This document shows, in pieces, positions 15,862-26,695 of a stretch of 64,000 nucleotides of DNA. The DNA is from Leptospira idonii (GTDB lineage Bacteria > Spirochaetota > Leptospiria > Leptospirales > Leptospiraceae). Below the pieces are notes generated by a model, which had not been told where the DNA came from, searched no databases, and worked only from the letters and a program-made list of their open reading frames with translations. A program made the position numbers and the translations under genes. The stretch spans positions 1 through 64,000 of the forward strand of contig NZ_RQHW01000079.1 of NCBI RefSeq assembly GCF_004770995.1. The letters run 5' to 3'. How positions within the stretch are numbered: the stretch's first letter is position 1; each line of letters starts with the position of its first letter.

Positions 15862-17246
15862 ACTGAGCAGTGTCCAAAGTAAAAACATAAGATAAGCAAT
15901 AGTAACGTGTTATCATCAGCTGCAGGAAGTTCAGGAGGTTCTTCCGTCCATCCAGCAGGTTGTCCTGTAGGGAAAGTTGCACTGCTTGTAAAATTACATC
16001 TATCTCCCTGAGTTGGGATTGGATTTTCCCACCAATTTAAAGAAGTCAGTTTCTGATCTAAATTTCGAGTGTGCAAGGAATGTCCCCATGGGTGAGAGAA
16101 ATGAATCCGATCTTCAAGATAAAGTGATGGGTTCCCTACCCACCACTTTCCTGCGGCCAATGCACCTGGATCTGAAAAAGCGAACCACTCGTCCATATGC
16201 TCTGCATTCCGGGTCATCGCTACTAAATTTTTTACCATGATAGTTTGGTAACCTAATTGTTGGGAAAGCCAAGTCGTATCAGTCCCTGCCATCCCTAATC
16301 TTGCGATGATATAATCTTCCCAAACATTTTCATGAGAACCTGCATATACACTAGATACTACAGTTGTGAGTGAGTTCAATGGCCGATGACACTGCCCTGC
16401 TGAAATGCAGGCGTCTATATCCGCAAATACCGCACCAGTAGCAGAGATACCTGCACCTAACATTTCTAAAGCTGCTGACAACATCTCTCTATAAAAGTCC
16501 CCCAATACTCCCAGATCACCAAAAAAAACAAATTCCGGTGGATCGGAAGGTCTAGGAGTTTGTCCTAGGAGAAGAACCCTTGCCCCTTGCGCTTGATGGT
16601 AAGTTACAATTCTGTTTAAATTATTGACCACGCTATTTTGTCTAAAAATGGTCAACCAAGGAATTGCTTTTAGCATCATCTCAAATCGAAGTAGATCATT
16701 CCCGCCAATCAGAATCACTGCTGTTTTGTTTTCCAGATTTACATGATTATTTGTGTGTGGGTCAGGGTAAAAAAGAAAAGGATTATAATCCGCTCGAACA
16801 TCAAGGGAATGTCTTAGATCTTCTGAAGAAGAAGACCCAACTGCCTTTATCATAATATTATTTGCTTTCGATCCAAAATAAATTTCAGGATTTACTGTTA
16901 TTAGTCCACCCACACTAGTGAGTGCAGCAGTCATAGAGTCTCCCCATAATAAAACATGATTTCTTGTGTTTGTTGCTACCTCTTCTACAGAAATTGGTCC
17001 ACGAGGAGAAGATTGATCATTTTTTAAAAAGCACTTAGTTCCAAGTATCTCTGCATATCTGCCGTCTGCATAAGTTTTTACCATCAATGCTTCTGCAAAT
17101 TCTTTGGCTAATTCTGCCTGAGTTGGAATTCCATTAATTCTCTTGAAAATATTTTCTTGATACCAGTCGTCGATTGCCCCCGCATATAGGCTGGTAGATA
17201 AAGAATGAAGTAAGAAAACAATAGATATAAAAATTATTCTTAACAT
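15858..17246 (-). CDS. Exported SGNH/GDSL-like hydrolase
   Basis: This 462-residue protein has a signal peptide (ending SLYA). Block I reads WGDSM with nucleophile S104, block III reads GGND, and the C-terminal block V reads DRIHFS, supplying Asp and His. These make a complete SGNH esterase set. About 100 residues precede the domain, and a hydrophobic C-terminal tail ends with Cys-Ser-Val. Members act on acyl or acetyl esters of lipids or polysaccharides, so an envelope substrate is likely. It is coupled to small lipoprotein genes on both sides (1-base gap upstream, 4-base overlap downstream). Confidence 0.75.
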   Translation of the reverse strand: MLRIIFISIVFLLHSLSTSLYAGAIDDWYQENIFKRINGIPTQAELAKEFAEALMVKTYADGRYAEILGTKCFLKNDQSSPRGPISVEEVATNTRNHVLLWGDSMTAALTSVGGLITVNPEIYFGSKANNIMIKAVGSSSSEDLRHSLDVRADYNPFLFYPDPHTNNHVNLENKTAVILIGGNDLLRFEMMLKAIPWLTIFRQNSVVNNLNRIVTYHQAQGARVLLLGQTPRPSDPPEFVFFGDLGVLGDFYREMLSAALEMLGAGISATGAVFADIDACISAGQCHRPLNSLTTVVSSVYAGSHENVWEDYIIARLGMAGTDTTWLSQQLGYQTIMVKNLVAMTRNAEHMDEWFAFSDPGALAAGKWWVGNPSLYLEDRIHFSHPWGHSLHTRNLDQKLTSLNWWENPIPTQGDRCNFTSSATFPTGQPAGWTEEPPELPAADDNTLLLLILCFYFGHCSV

Positions 17247-17247
17247 T

Positions 17248-17850
17248 TTAAAGTCCGATTTCAGCCTTAGATTTTTCTGTGATGATTTTTATAACTTCCT
17301 CTCTTAGGAATAAATACTTATCGGATATGTTCGATATGGCTTTACATTCTTCTGAAGTATTCACATCGCATCTGCTCTTGATTAATTGAAGTGCAAACAC
17401 CCATGATACTATTTCTAGGCGAAGGTCTTTTAAAAATTCTATCGGATGGTTTTTAGCATTCTCAATCGTGATTTGGATTGTTTGGTCGATGTATTCTTCC
17501 AAAGTCATACCTGGAGAGTATCCTTCTATTTGCCCAATGAACTTTGTTCCTTCCGAGGTAGTATTGTTTCTAAAAAACTCATTTAAACTTTTGAGTTCTT
17601 CCAATTGAATGGTAATGACTTGATTGTCATTAAATCCCTTTCGCAATATTAAATTTTTAGTACTTTCGATTTTTTGGGACTCTACAGCTATCATAGGCGA
17701 GGGAGCAAATCCCTCTGGAATGACTAAAGCAGGATATCTGACTTCGGTATTTGAAATTGGCGCAATCAGGTTTCCTTTAGGAGTTGAAAAGTCACAGCCA
17801 ATTAGGGTACAAACCAAAATAAAAAAAATCTTTAAAAAATAGTTCTTCAT
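17248..17850 (-). CDS. Putative lipoprotein of unknown function
   Basis: This 200-residue protein has a signal segment ending CTLIGC (lipobox). A proline-rich region follows (NTEVRYPALVIPEGF), then a long helical C-terminal part with two more Cys residues. No known domain. It is the first gene of the AT-rich minus-strand cluster and lies one base before the SGNH hydrolase gene, so the two products may act together at the envelope. Confidence 0.65.
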   Translation of the reverse strand: MKNYFLKIFFILVCTLIGCDFSTPKGNLIAPISNTEVRYPALVIPEGFAPSPMIAVESQKIESTKNLILRKGFNDNQVITIQLEELKSLNEFFRNNTTSEGTKFIGQIEGYSPGMTLEEYIDQTIQITIENAKNHPIEFLKDLRLEIVSWVFALQLIKSRCDVNTSEECKAISNISDKYLFLREEVIKIITEKSKAEIGL

Positions 17851-18067
17851 AAATGATTCATTATATATTAAATCAGAATATTTTTTAAATTAAAATAGAT
17901 CTAGTGATTATTTAATATATATTCAGGGTTTAGAACGTTACGAGCGTTATTTCCGTAAGTTTTGAACGTTAAAAACGGTGGATTTGAATTTTTCTGTCTG
18001 AGGAGTACCGAAAAACTTTCGTTATCTCTTTGTGAGATGAACTTGTATGTGCTGCTTGCTTTATTTG

Positions 18068-18106
18068 AGAAAAAAACCAGCAGGCTCTTTGAGGAAAGCC
18101 TGCCGG
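18068..18106 (-). terminator. Rho-independent terminator of the phasin-like gene
   Basis: GCAGGCT (18080-18086) and AGCCTGC (18097-18103) form a 7-bp stem with a 10-base loop, extended by CC/GG after a mismatch. On the minus strand the hairpin is followed by seven T residues (complement of 18076-18070). It lies 33 bases after the stop of the gene at 18139-18426. Confidence 0.85.
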
Positions 18107-18138
18107 AGAAAATTCAGGATGGTGATGAGTATAACGAA

Positions 18139-18426
18139 TTAAGGAGAGGTTTTTTTGTTTTCGTTCTCTTTGTTGAAATACTTGACTACGTTGTCTTTCA
18201 ATTCATCAAAACGAACGATTCCCCAAGCCACTCCCATTTTTACTTTGAGAGCACTGTCACTGGTGTCTTTTTCCCCTTGTTCTTTCAGCTGTTTGAAGTT
18301 TACCTCAAACTGGCTCTTTTTATCGTTTAGGTCGACAACTAGTTTTTCCCAAACTTCTTTGGAAGTTTTTACGGCTCCGATGCCTGCGTTTACGATTTCT
18401 TGAAGTTTATTTTCCACATTGCTCAT
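18139..18426 (-). CDS. Phasin-like small helical protein
   Basis: This 95-residue, almost entirely helical, highly charged protein begins VENKLQEIVNAGIGAVKTSKEVWEKLV. The pattern resembles the phasin-related family associated with polyhydroxyalkanoate granules, whose members pack amphipathic helices on lipid or polymer surfaces. No signal peptide is seen. The gene stands alone, with a terminator downstream and a hairpin over its ribosome site. Other coiled-coil proteins could look similar. Confidence 0.6.
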   Translation of the reverse strand: MSNVENKLQEIVNAGIGAVKTSKEVWEKLVVDLNDKKSQFEVNFKQLKEQGEKDTSDSALKVKMGVAWGIVRFDELKDNVVKYFNKENENKKTSP

Positions 18427-18440
18427 AGGAGGTTTCTCCT
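18427..18440 (-). promoter_or_regulatory. Shine-Dalgarno hairpin before the phasin-like gene
   Basis: On the minus strand AGGAG (18440-18436), AAAC and CTCCT (18431-18427) form a 5-bp hairpin with its 3' side touching the ATG at 18426. The AGGAG is the natural ribosome-binding sequence, so it would be sequestered when folded. The stem is short, so the effect may be modest. Confidence 0.4.
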
Positions 18441-18531
18441 TATCTGAATTCCATTATTTTGCACTGCACAAAACTGGCAAGCCAAATAATATTTTTCTAG
18501 AGAAAATAGAACGGTATGGCCAAATTCATAC

Positions 18532-19569
18532 ATGCGTACATACAAACTCACTTTCCTAGTGCTTGTCCTGGGATTCTTCATTTCTTGCGGTTCCCCCGTA
18601 GAAAGAAAACCTTTGCAAGGTTGCCTCAAAATCGAAGGAACCCCCGGTCCGGAAGACATCGAACTGGCTGTTTTGGACAAAAAGCCGTTCCTCATCGTAT
18701 CCAGTCATAACAGGCGTAATATGGAATCGATCGGAACTTTGTTTTCTGTCGATTTGAGCACGGATGCAAAGTCAGCTAAAGTGATTCCTTTGCAGGCGAA
18801 TTATCCGGCAAACTTCAGGCCGCACGGAATCAGTTATGCGAAAGTGGGAGGGAAAGATACACTCGCAGTGATTTCCCATACTCTTAGGGAAACCAATCCT
18901 CATACTTTGGAAATATTCGAAAGAGATAAAAAAGGAAGCTGGGTTCACACTAAAACTTTGGAAGATGAAAGTTTAACCAGCCCTAACGATTTGTTCCTCA
19001 CAGAATCGGGAGAGATTTTCGTATCGAATGATGCCGGATCGGGAGGAAATTTCAGAAGGTATTGGGATGTACTCATTCGAAGCGCACGATCCGACATCTC
19101 CTATTATAACGGTAAAAAATTCAAAAGTTTGAATGAACCGGTTCTTTTAGGAAATGGAATTTTAGTCAGAAAAGAAAACGGTTCCGAGAGACTTTATCGT
19201 TCCGTATTTGCGGATGATGCCCTTTCCGTTTATGAAATCAAAAGGGAATCGGACGGTCATCCTAACTTGAAGCTTTTGAAAAAAATTCCTTTGGCAAGTG
19301 GGCCGGATAACATCATTCAAGACGAAAAAGGAGATCTTTGGGTTGCCGCTCATAAGTCTACTTACCTCTTTTTGAGACACGCCTCCAATGCTAAAAATAT
19401 TTCTCCCACTCAAGTCTTCCGAATCGACGGAAAGACAAACGACGTGTATGAAATTTATGCGGACAATGGAGAAGAGATTTCCGCAGGAAGCACAGGTTTA
19501 CCTTTTAACGGACGTTTGTATATTTCTCAAGTGTTCGAAGATTTTCTTTTGAGTTGTTCGAAACCTTGA
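18532..19569 (+). CDS. Paraoxonase/SMP-30-like beta-propeller lipoprotein
   Basis: This 345-residue protein has a signal segment ending GFFISC (lipobox, C19). The rest has paraoxonase-type calcium and active-site signatures: GPEDIEL (E41, D42), RPHGISY with H98, SPNDLFL, NGI and SGPDNI, in the same order as in PON enzymes. PON relatives are calcium-dependent lactonases and arylesterases. An anchored lactonase of this kind could act on lactones in the periplasm or outside. The 3' end overlaps convergent ruvC by 43 bases. Confidence 0.75.
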   Translation: MRTYKLTFLVLVLGFFISCGSPVERKPLQGCLKIEGTPGPEDIELAVLDKKPFLIVSSHNRRNMESIGTLFSVDLSTDAKSAKVIPLQANYPANFRPHGISYAKVGGKDTLAVISHTLRETNPHTLEIFERDKKGSWVHTKTLEDESLTSPNDLFLTESGEIFVSNDAGSGGNFRRYWDVLIRSARSDISYYNGKKFKSLNEPVLLGNGILVRKENGSERLYRSVFADDALSVYEIKRESDGHPNLKLLKKIPLASGPDNIIQDEKGDLWVAAHKSTYLFLRHASNAKNISPTQVFRIDGKTNDVYEIYADNGEEISAGSTGLPFNGRLYISQVFEDFLLSCSKP

Positions 19570-20042
19570 ACTAAGGATTTTCCTACGAAGGCTGCGGCTA
19601 TGGCGTCCCAAGAGTCGTCATGGCCTTTCAGATCGTGGAATCCTAAAATCAATTTAATCGCCTGCCTCACTTCTTTTTTCGTAGCATTTCCTTTTGCGGA
19701 AATTCCTTTTTTGATTTGTGTTGCAGTCGGTTGCACGACAGGAATCGCATTTTCGCCTAAACTAAGTAAGATGACTCCTCTGGATTCGGAAACTCTCATT
19801 CCTGTAGTGATGTTGTTTACGAAAAATAATTCCTCAACACATCCGAAATCGGGTTTGTATTCCAGAAGAATCTCATCCAATTCCTTTTTGATTTGAATCA
19901 AATTATGAGGGGATGGGGTTTTCGGAGGAACTTCTATGGTTCCATAAACCAATAGATCCGGTTTGGATCTATTGGTTTCCGGAAAGGATAAAACGGCATA
20001 ACCGATTCGGTGAGAACCTGGATCGATTCCTAAGATTTTCAT
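19527..20042 (-). CDS. ruvC: Crossover junction endodeoxyribonuclease RuvC
   Basis: This 171-residue protein is the Holliday-junction resolvase. The acidic catalytic set is visible: D7 in LGIDPG, E70 in CVEELFF, and D143 and D146 in DDSWDA. The length is family-typical. It acts with RuvAB, neither of which is in this window. The gene stands alone on the minus strand and overlaps the lipoprotein gene at its 3' end. Confidence 0.96.
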   Translation of the reverse strand: MKILGIDPGSHRIGYAVLSFPETNRSKPDLLVYGTIEVPPKTPSPHNLIQIKKELDEILLEYKPDFGCVEELFFVNNITTGMRVSESRGVILLSLGENAIPVVQPTATQIKKGISAKGNATKKEVRQAIKLILGFHDLKGHDDSWDAIAAAFVGKSLVQGFEQLKRKSSNT

Positions 20043-20179
20043 TGTTTCTATTTTTCCCGTTCACAAGCAGACTTATGTCTACTCATCCGTTCGTCAACCG
20101 GCATTGTCGAAAAATGCAAATGACAAGGTACTTTCCCAATATAATGTGGAGGAAAACCATCCCGCAGGTATGAAATAGC

Positions 20180-21856
<1,677 letters not shown>

Positions 21857-21885
21857 CAAGAAAATAAGTTCGGCGTAAAGCTGGC

Positions 21886-21919
21886 AAACCTCTCTAAGGT
21901 ATCTTGGAGAGGTTTTTTT
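21886..21919 (+). terminator. Rho-independent terminator
   Basis: AAACCTCTC (21886-21894) and GAGAGGTTT (21907-21915) form a 9-bp stem with a 12-base loop, and the T run continues to 21919. It ends the transcript of the large acyl-CoA dehydrogenase. Confidence 0.93.
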
Positions 21920-21974
21920 ATGTCTAAAATTTAGTTTGCATACTGGAAACTAACAGAAGAAAATCGATGAGTAG

Positions 21975-22598
21975 ATGAGAGTATTAGGATTTTTATCAAT
22001 GTCATTGATTCTATATTGTCGTTCTGTTCCTCCGGTTCAGGAAACATCCGAAATCTTGAATTTGCCTTTTCGAATCGTTTCGGAAGATTTCATTTTAGTA
22101 AAAGAAATGGAAGGTGTTTTCGGAACCTTTTTTGTTTCTGAAGACAACAAACAATCCGATGTTCAACTCGAGCTGGTGATTCGGGAAGAATCCCAGCGAC
22201 CGCTTCGAAATATCTGCTACAGCCTTCTAGGTCTCACGATGTTGTATTACGGTTCCATGGAAACGAGTTCCGAATTGAATATTAGTTATATGGCAAAGAA
22301 CGGTTCTTTGGTGATGAAAAGCCTAAAGAATTTGGAAACTAAGGAATCGATTTGGGCACCTATGCCTTTTTATATTGGAACCGGATCTACTTTGGCTGCT
22401 CCCTTATTCAATTCGAATCGTTATCCCAGTCATTTGAGAAAGTATTGTTTGGAAGAAAATCCTGGAAATATGCGATCCATTTTTGAACAGTCTAAAGAAC
22501 AAAATTGCCAAGAATATTCTAATTTTATAAAGCTTTTATTTTTGCAAAATCAGGATCAAATCCGGCAAACTTTATCTTCTATTCAAGAACATCTATGA
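21975..22598 (+). CDS. Putative lipoprotein of unknown function
   Basis: This 207-residue protein has a short signal segment ending LILYC (possible lipobox). The mature part has a beta-rich first half and one hydrophobic stretch (SLLGLTMLYYG), then a helical C-terminus. No family is recognised. Its stop overlaps the next start as ATGA, coupling it to the outer-membrane candidate that follows. Confidence 0.6.
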   Translation: MRVLGFLSMSLILYCRSVPPVQETSEILNLPFRIVSEDFILVKEMEGVFGTFFVSEDNKQSDVQLELVIREESQRPLRNICYSLLGLTMLYYGSMETSSELNISYMAKNGSLVMKSLKNLETKESIWAPMPFYIGTGSTLAAPLFNSNRYPSHLRKYCLEENPGNMRSIFEQSKEQNCQEYSNFIKLLFLQNQDQIRQTLSSIQEHL

Positions 22599-23203
22599 AC
22601 AAAGTATTATTTTTACTACTTCTCATTTTTTTGTCTTTTTCCGTTTCTGCGATCTCCATTCCTACCGAAAATTGGAGCTTGGTGTTATATGGTGGAACTT
22701 ACACACAAACAGACTTGCTTCCCATCGTGTTACGCCAAAAAACGGAATATAAAAATTCCTATATCGGCGTGATCGGGTTCAGCAGACCGCTGGATTATCG
22801 AATTCGTTTCATAGAATTCGAAGCGGAAGGGAATGTTGTAAAACATTTCGGCTCTATGAATCATTGGGAAACCAATTTATTCTACATCGCAAAGATTTCG
22901 AATTTGGGTGGAACTCCTTTCGCAATTTCCATAGGAGAAGGGCTTTCACTTGCTTCGGAGAATCCGAAATTGGAAAATACGGAAAAAGAGATTCGATGGA
23001 ATGGTTATCAATCCAAGGCGATGGAATCCAGAAACCTATTGAATTTTCTTATGGTAGAGATGAGTTATAGGCTTCCTATGGAAAGAAAGACGGATATTTT
23101 TTTGAGAGTGCATCATCGATCGGGGATTTTCGGACTCTATTGTCCTCCGGATCCGAATTGCGGTTCTAATTTTATCAGTTACGGATTTAGAACTTCCCTA
23201 TAA
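22595..23203 (+). CDS. Outer-membrane barrel candidate, PagL-like
   Basis: This 202-residue protein has a signal peptide (ending SVSA) and alternating beta-strand segments ending in an aromatic-rich C-terminus (ISYGFRTSL). The HHRSGIFG segment near residue 180 recalls the HXS catalytic motif of PagL lipid A deacylases, which are small barrels of similar size. The expected asparagine and glutamate context is not clear, so the enzyme call is weak; an outer-membrane barrel is the safer claim. It is coupled to the preceding lipoprotein gene. Confidence 0.55.
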   Translation: MNKVLFLLLLIFLSFSVSAISIPTENWSLVLYGGTYTQTDLLPIVLRQKTEYKNSYIGVIGFSRPLDYRIRFIEFEAEGNVVKHFGSMNHWETNLFYIAKISNLGGTPFAISIGEGLSLASENPKLENTEKEIRWNGYQSKAMESRNLLNFLMVEMSYRLPMERKTDIFLRVHHRSGIFGLYCPPDPNCGSNFISYGFRTSL

Positions 23204-23224
23204 ATTGGGGCAGGAATCATTCTT

Positions 23225-23920
23225 TTGTTGAACGATCTATTTATCAAACATCATAGAATCCCGGAACCTGAATTGATGACGGACTCAAACCAGGCGGATG
23301 CTTATGCAAATGCGGATTTTTCAGAAGCACATTCTTCCATTATACGAACATTAGTCGATTTGACAGGATCGAGATTCGTTCCTAAACGCATTCTGGATTT
23401 AGGTGCCGGTTCGGGAGACATGACTTACAGGCTGCATACCGCATTTCCGTCTGCGGATATTTATGCGGTGGACGGCTCGGAGGAGATGCTTTCCCGAAAT
23501 CAAAAATTGTTTCAGGAAAAAGGAAAGGCTGCTGGAGAAATCCATTGGGAGCTTACGACTTTACAAACTTGGATTCCGGAACAGCCGTTCGATCTTATCT
23601 TTTCCAATTCTCTGCTCCATCATCTTGCAGATCCTTTTGATTTTTGGGGAGCAGTGCAAAGAGCGACATACGAAGAAAGTTTTATTTTTGTTTCGGATCT
23701 GTTTCGACCTGAATCTTTCCAGGAAGCGGAATTTTTAGTGAATCAATATTCCGGAAACGAGCCGGATGTTTTGAAAAAAGATTTCTATAACAGTCTTTTG
23801 GCGGCCTATCGAATCGAAGAAGTAGAATCGATGCTCATTCGATTGAAGTTGGATCAAAAACTAAAGATCGATAAAATCAGCGATAGGCATTGGATCTGTT
23901 ATTCCAGAAACGTTCTTTGA
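23225..23920 (+). CDS. Class I SAM-dependent methyltransferase
   Basis: This is a 231-residue protein if it starts at TTG 23225 behind AGGAAT; ATG 23276 would give 214. Motif I reads ILDLGAGSGDMTYRL, followed by the acidic YAVDGSEEML that binds the ribose and LIFSNSLLHHL as motif IV. This is a complete Rossmann methyltransferase core. The substrate is unknown. It stands just downstream of the two envelope genes and convergent with the large Ser-rich gene, 3 bases away. Confidence 0.82.
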   Translation: MLNDLFIKHHRIPEPELMTDSNQADAYANADFSEAHSSIIRTLVDLTGSRFVPKRILDLGAGSGDMTYRLHTAFPSADIYAVDGSEEMLSRNQKLFQEKGKAAGEIHWELTTLQTWIPEQPFDLIFSNSLLHHLADPFDFWGAVQRATYEESFIFVSDLFRPESFQEAEFLVNQYSGNEPDVLKKDFYNSLLAAYRIEEVESMLIRLKLDQKLKIDKISDRHWICYSRNVL

Positions 23921-23923
23921 TTT

Positions 23924-26695
23924 TTAATCGATTTCTTCCAATAACCAATCGTTGACTAAATCGGGAATCGGCTCTTTGCAATAATCACAATTTGTCGCAT
24001 CCGTTTCCGGGAAAGGTCCTCCGCATTTTTTACAAGTCACTTCGGAAAATCCCAGTTTGGTTTCTCTTGTTCCGGATAAAACAAGTTTGAGGTTGTTCCT
24101 TTTGTGTTCCGGGAGGAGATTGTTTCTTCTCGCCGCACTCCATCTGAAATTACAGACTGCTTCGAAAGAAGTTCCTTTGTTTTGAAAGGAAGACACTTCC
24201 ACGGAGCCGACAACGGGGAGGAAAAACAGTTCGCGGCGTTTTACTCCTTCCAATAAACTTTTGTTTGTTGTTTCTCTGGAAATGTATTTAGGATCTGCCT
24301 TTGTTTTTGCGTAAATCCATTTCCAAAATAAGGAGGAGGCTCTATCCTCTAGGATCTGAATGGAAGAAGGGGATTCCGTATGTTTTTTTGCAAATTCCCT
24401 GTAGTCCATAAACCTGTCCGTGTCCCATTCTACTACTTGAGTGATTTCGGAAAGTACCCAGTCGTTTTCTCCCGAATTGAATATGGAACCGCAATATTGA
24501 CATTTGGTGGTAGTATGACTGAAAGGAGAATCCGCACCGCAAGAAGGACATAGATTGTGAATCAAATCTTTTCCGATTTGGGTTTTTGCGGAAAGTCGTC
24601 TGGAAAAAGAATAAACTTCTTCGTAAGTTCCCTCTTCCGCTTCGGATACAAGTTTGTTTTTTTCCTTGTCTGACAAATGAGTGGAAACGGAAACATCTTT
24701 GGCTTTGCAGGAAAGTTTTATATGAATCGTAAGATAATCGGAAAACACTTCCACATGCAGAATCTTCTGATCCAGGATTTTAAATTCAGTCGTTAGATTT
24801 TTCAGTTCATCCACTTCTTCTAGAAGTTGCAATTGGATGCGAAGTCTTTGGAAAACACCTGCGGAAACATAATGGCGAACAGGTTCCATATTTCCCTTCG
24901 TCCAGGATTCCACCAAAGTGTTACCGATGAACTTTGTTTTGGCGAAAAAATCGTTTACATCGAAATTCGGATCGTAGGATAGAATTTCTCCCAGCAGTTT
25001 CTTTTTGTTTTGTTCCTGCTTCAGTATTTCGTAAGGGTTCAATTCCACATAATAGGATGATTTTTTCCACTTAGGCAGAATCCAAAAAAAACAAAAACCT
25101 AAAATAGTAACAAAGATTAGATTAGAGGAGAGTAAAAATTCCAAATTACTTCCCGAACCGGGAGAAAGAAACAAGGCTCTCATCGCAGCTGCATAGTTTA
25201 TAAAAAACCAGTTGGAAAAAAGAGAAGGATCCGTTTCTATTTTGACGATTGGAAAATATCCTTCCGGCAAAGAAGAGTTCCAATTCAAAAGCACTCTGTT
25301 TTTATCTTTTCCGATTTGAGTGATGGTGGGAATGAGTCTGCCTGCGGTAGGCTGTCCGCAATAATCGCAATCCGTAAGGAAAAGAGAAATGTTCGTTTGA
25401 GAAAGATCTACCTCTTCCGGGAAAATAATTTCCAAAGACAAAGAACTGAGTTTGTTTCTCCATTCCTTAACGGAAACCGGCTGCAGATAAATAATTTCCT
25501 TATTCCCTTGAGTGAAATGTTCACCTAGTGCGGTGAAGGCGAATTTATAATTGTAAGAGGAGGTTTCCGAATTCTCCTTTTTGATCTCGGGAGAAGAGAC
25601 TGAGGCACCGATCTGGCTCCAAAAACCGGAACTCATATTGGATGAATAATCGTAATGGATTTGGTAACTAGGACTTAGAAATCTGGGGAGTAGGGAATTA
25701 TTTTGGGAATAGAAATGATTGATTCCATAATCGAAGAATAATTTTTCCTGGTTCTTCGTTTCTTTCGAGAAAAAAGATAAATCCACTTCGTATCGATCGG
25801 ATCCGTTTTCGTTGAGAGTGATTTTTTGATGAGTTGTGTAATGTTCTTGATCTGCCGTACCTAGATTTCCTGATCTGGAAGATACATTTGATTCTGGAAA
25901 GCCCAATAGTACGAAGTGAGTGAAATCGTTTCGCAAGGAAGATGGGTCTATCGTGATTTTATTTTCGCCTAATATTAGTTTTACGGGTTCTTCGGAATAA
26001 TCGAAAAGATTAGGATCGTAATATCTTTGAGAAACCTGGAAAGATTTCCAAATTAAATCTTCATCCCATGTGATCGTTACGTTTGCTTTTTCCGGCCGGA
26101 TGATTTTTTTTTCGACTTCCCAAAATAGCAGAGTGGAGTTTCCGATGGTTTCCATAGGCTGCTCGATTCGGTAGCTCAACTCCAATGGAATTTTAGAATC
26201 GTTAGCTCCTTCTTTCCAGTTCACATCGATTTCCCAATCGAAAGCATTCGCATAATACTCTACAGGTGTAACTTTGAGTTCACTGATCTTCCAATTGGCG
26301 ATTTTTAGAAATTTTTTCCTTACGATTCCTACCTTGGCGGTTTTTTCTTTGATCAGAAAGGATTCAATTACATCTGCCTGTCCCGAACTTTTAAAATGGA
26401 TACGGATGTCGTGTTTGTCCGCCTCGAAATAGGCGGTCGGTTCCGGGCCTGCAGGAGGAGAACTCGTATAACTGGAAGTAGAACTGCTATTATGCGAAGA
26501 GGAATTGCTAGATGAGCGGTAGGAGGAGGAAGAATAAGAACTGGATCGATACGAAGAAGAGGATGACGAGGAATAAGAGGAAGAGCTTCCTGAGGAACGG
26601 TAAGATGCGCCCATTCCCGGGCGAGATTCTAGATGAAAATGGACTATAAAAAGGAAAAAAAGAGCAAGAGGAGCAGGAAATAACTTCTTAACCAA
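23924..26695 (-). CDS. Large membrane protein: Ser-rich, DUF2207-like, Tim44-like and zinc ribbons
   Basis: This is a protein of about 923 residues if translation starts at TTG 26695, which overlaps the stop of the TerB-like gene; an earlier in-frame start at 26752 is also possible. In order it has a signal segment, a Ser/Tyr-rich stretch of about 50 residues, and a beta-rich exported part resembling DUF2207. A membrane helix (LIFVTILGFCFFWIL) follows, then a Tim44-like helical/alpha-beta domain. Two ribbon pairs close the protein: CPSC...CQYC, and CKKC...CDYC near the C-terminus. The ribbons would be cytoplasmic. Function is unknown; coupling to a TerB-like protein suggests a joint envelope role. 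Confidence 0.65.
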   Translation of the reverse strand: MVKKLFPAPLALFFLFIVHFHLESRPGMGASYRSSGSSSSYSSSSSSSYRSSSYSSSSYRSSSNSSSHNSSSTSSYTSSPPAGPEPTAYFEADKHDIRIHFKSSGQADVIESFLIKEKTAKVGIVRKKFLKIANWKISELKVTPVEYYANAFDWEIDVNWKEGANDSKIPLELSYRIEQPMETIGNSTLLFWEVEKKIIRPEKANVTITWDEDLIWKSFQVSQRYYDPNLFDYSEEPVKLILGENKITIDPSSLRNDFTHFVLLGFPESNVSSRSGNLGTADQEHYTTHQKITLNENGSDRYEVDLSFFSKETKNQEKLFFDYGINHFYSQNNSLLPRFLSPSYQIHYDYSSNMSSGFWSQIGASVSSPEIKKENSETSSYNYKFAFTALGEHFTQGNKEIIYLQPVSVKEWRNKLSSLSLEIIFPEEVDLSQTNISLFLTDCDYCGQPTAGRLIPTITQIGKDKNRVLLNWNSSLPEGYFPIVKIETDPSLFSNWFFINYAAAMRALFLSPGSGSNLEFLLSSNLIFVTILGFCFFWILPKWKKSSYYVELNPYEILKQEQNKKKLLGEILSYDPNFDVNDFFAKTKFIGNTLVESWTKGNMEPVRHYVSAGVFQRLRIQLQLLEEVDELKNLTTEFKILDQKILHVEVFSDYLTIHIKLSCKAKDVSVSTHLSDKEKNKLVSEAEEGTYEEVYSFSRRLSAKTQIGKDLIHNLCPSCGADSPFSHTTTKCQYCGSIFNSGENDWVLSEITQVVEWDTDRFMDYREFAKKHTESPSSIQILEDRASSLFWKWIYAKTKADPKYISRETTNKSLLEGVKRRELFFLPVVGSVEVSSFQNKGTSFEAVCNFRWSAARRNNLLPEHKRNNLKLVLSGTRETKLGFSEVTCKKCGGPFPETDATNCDYCKEPIPDLVNDWLLEEID

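Noticed and set aside
17962..18330. 122-codon plus-strand frame
   Set aside because: It runs over the terminator and antisense to the phasin-like gene, with no ribosome site and no recognisable sequence.
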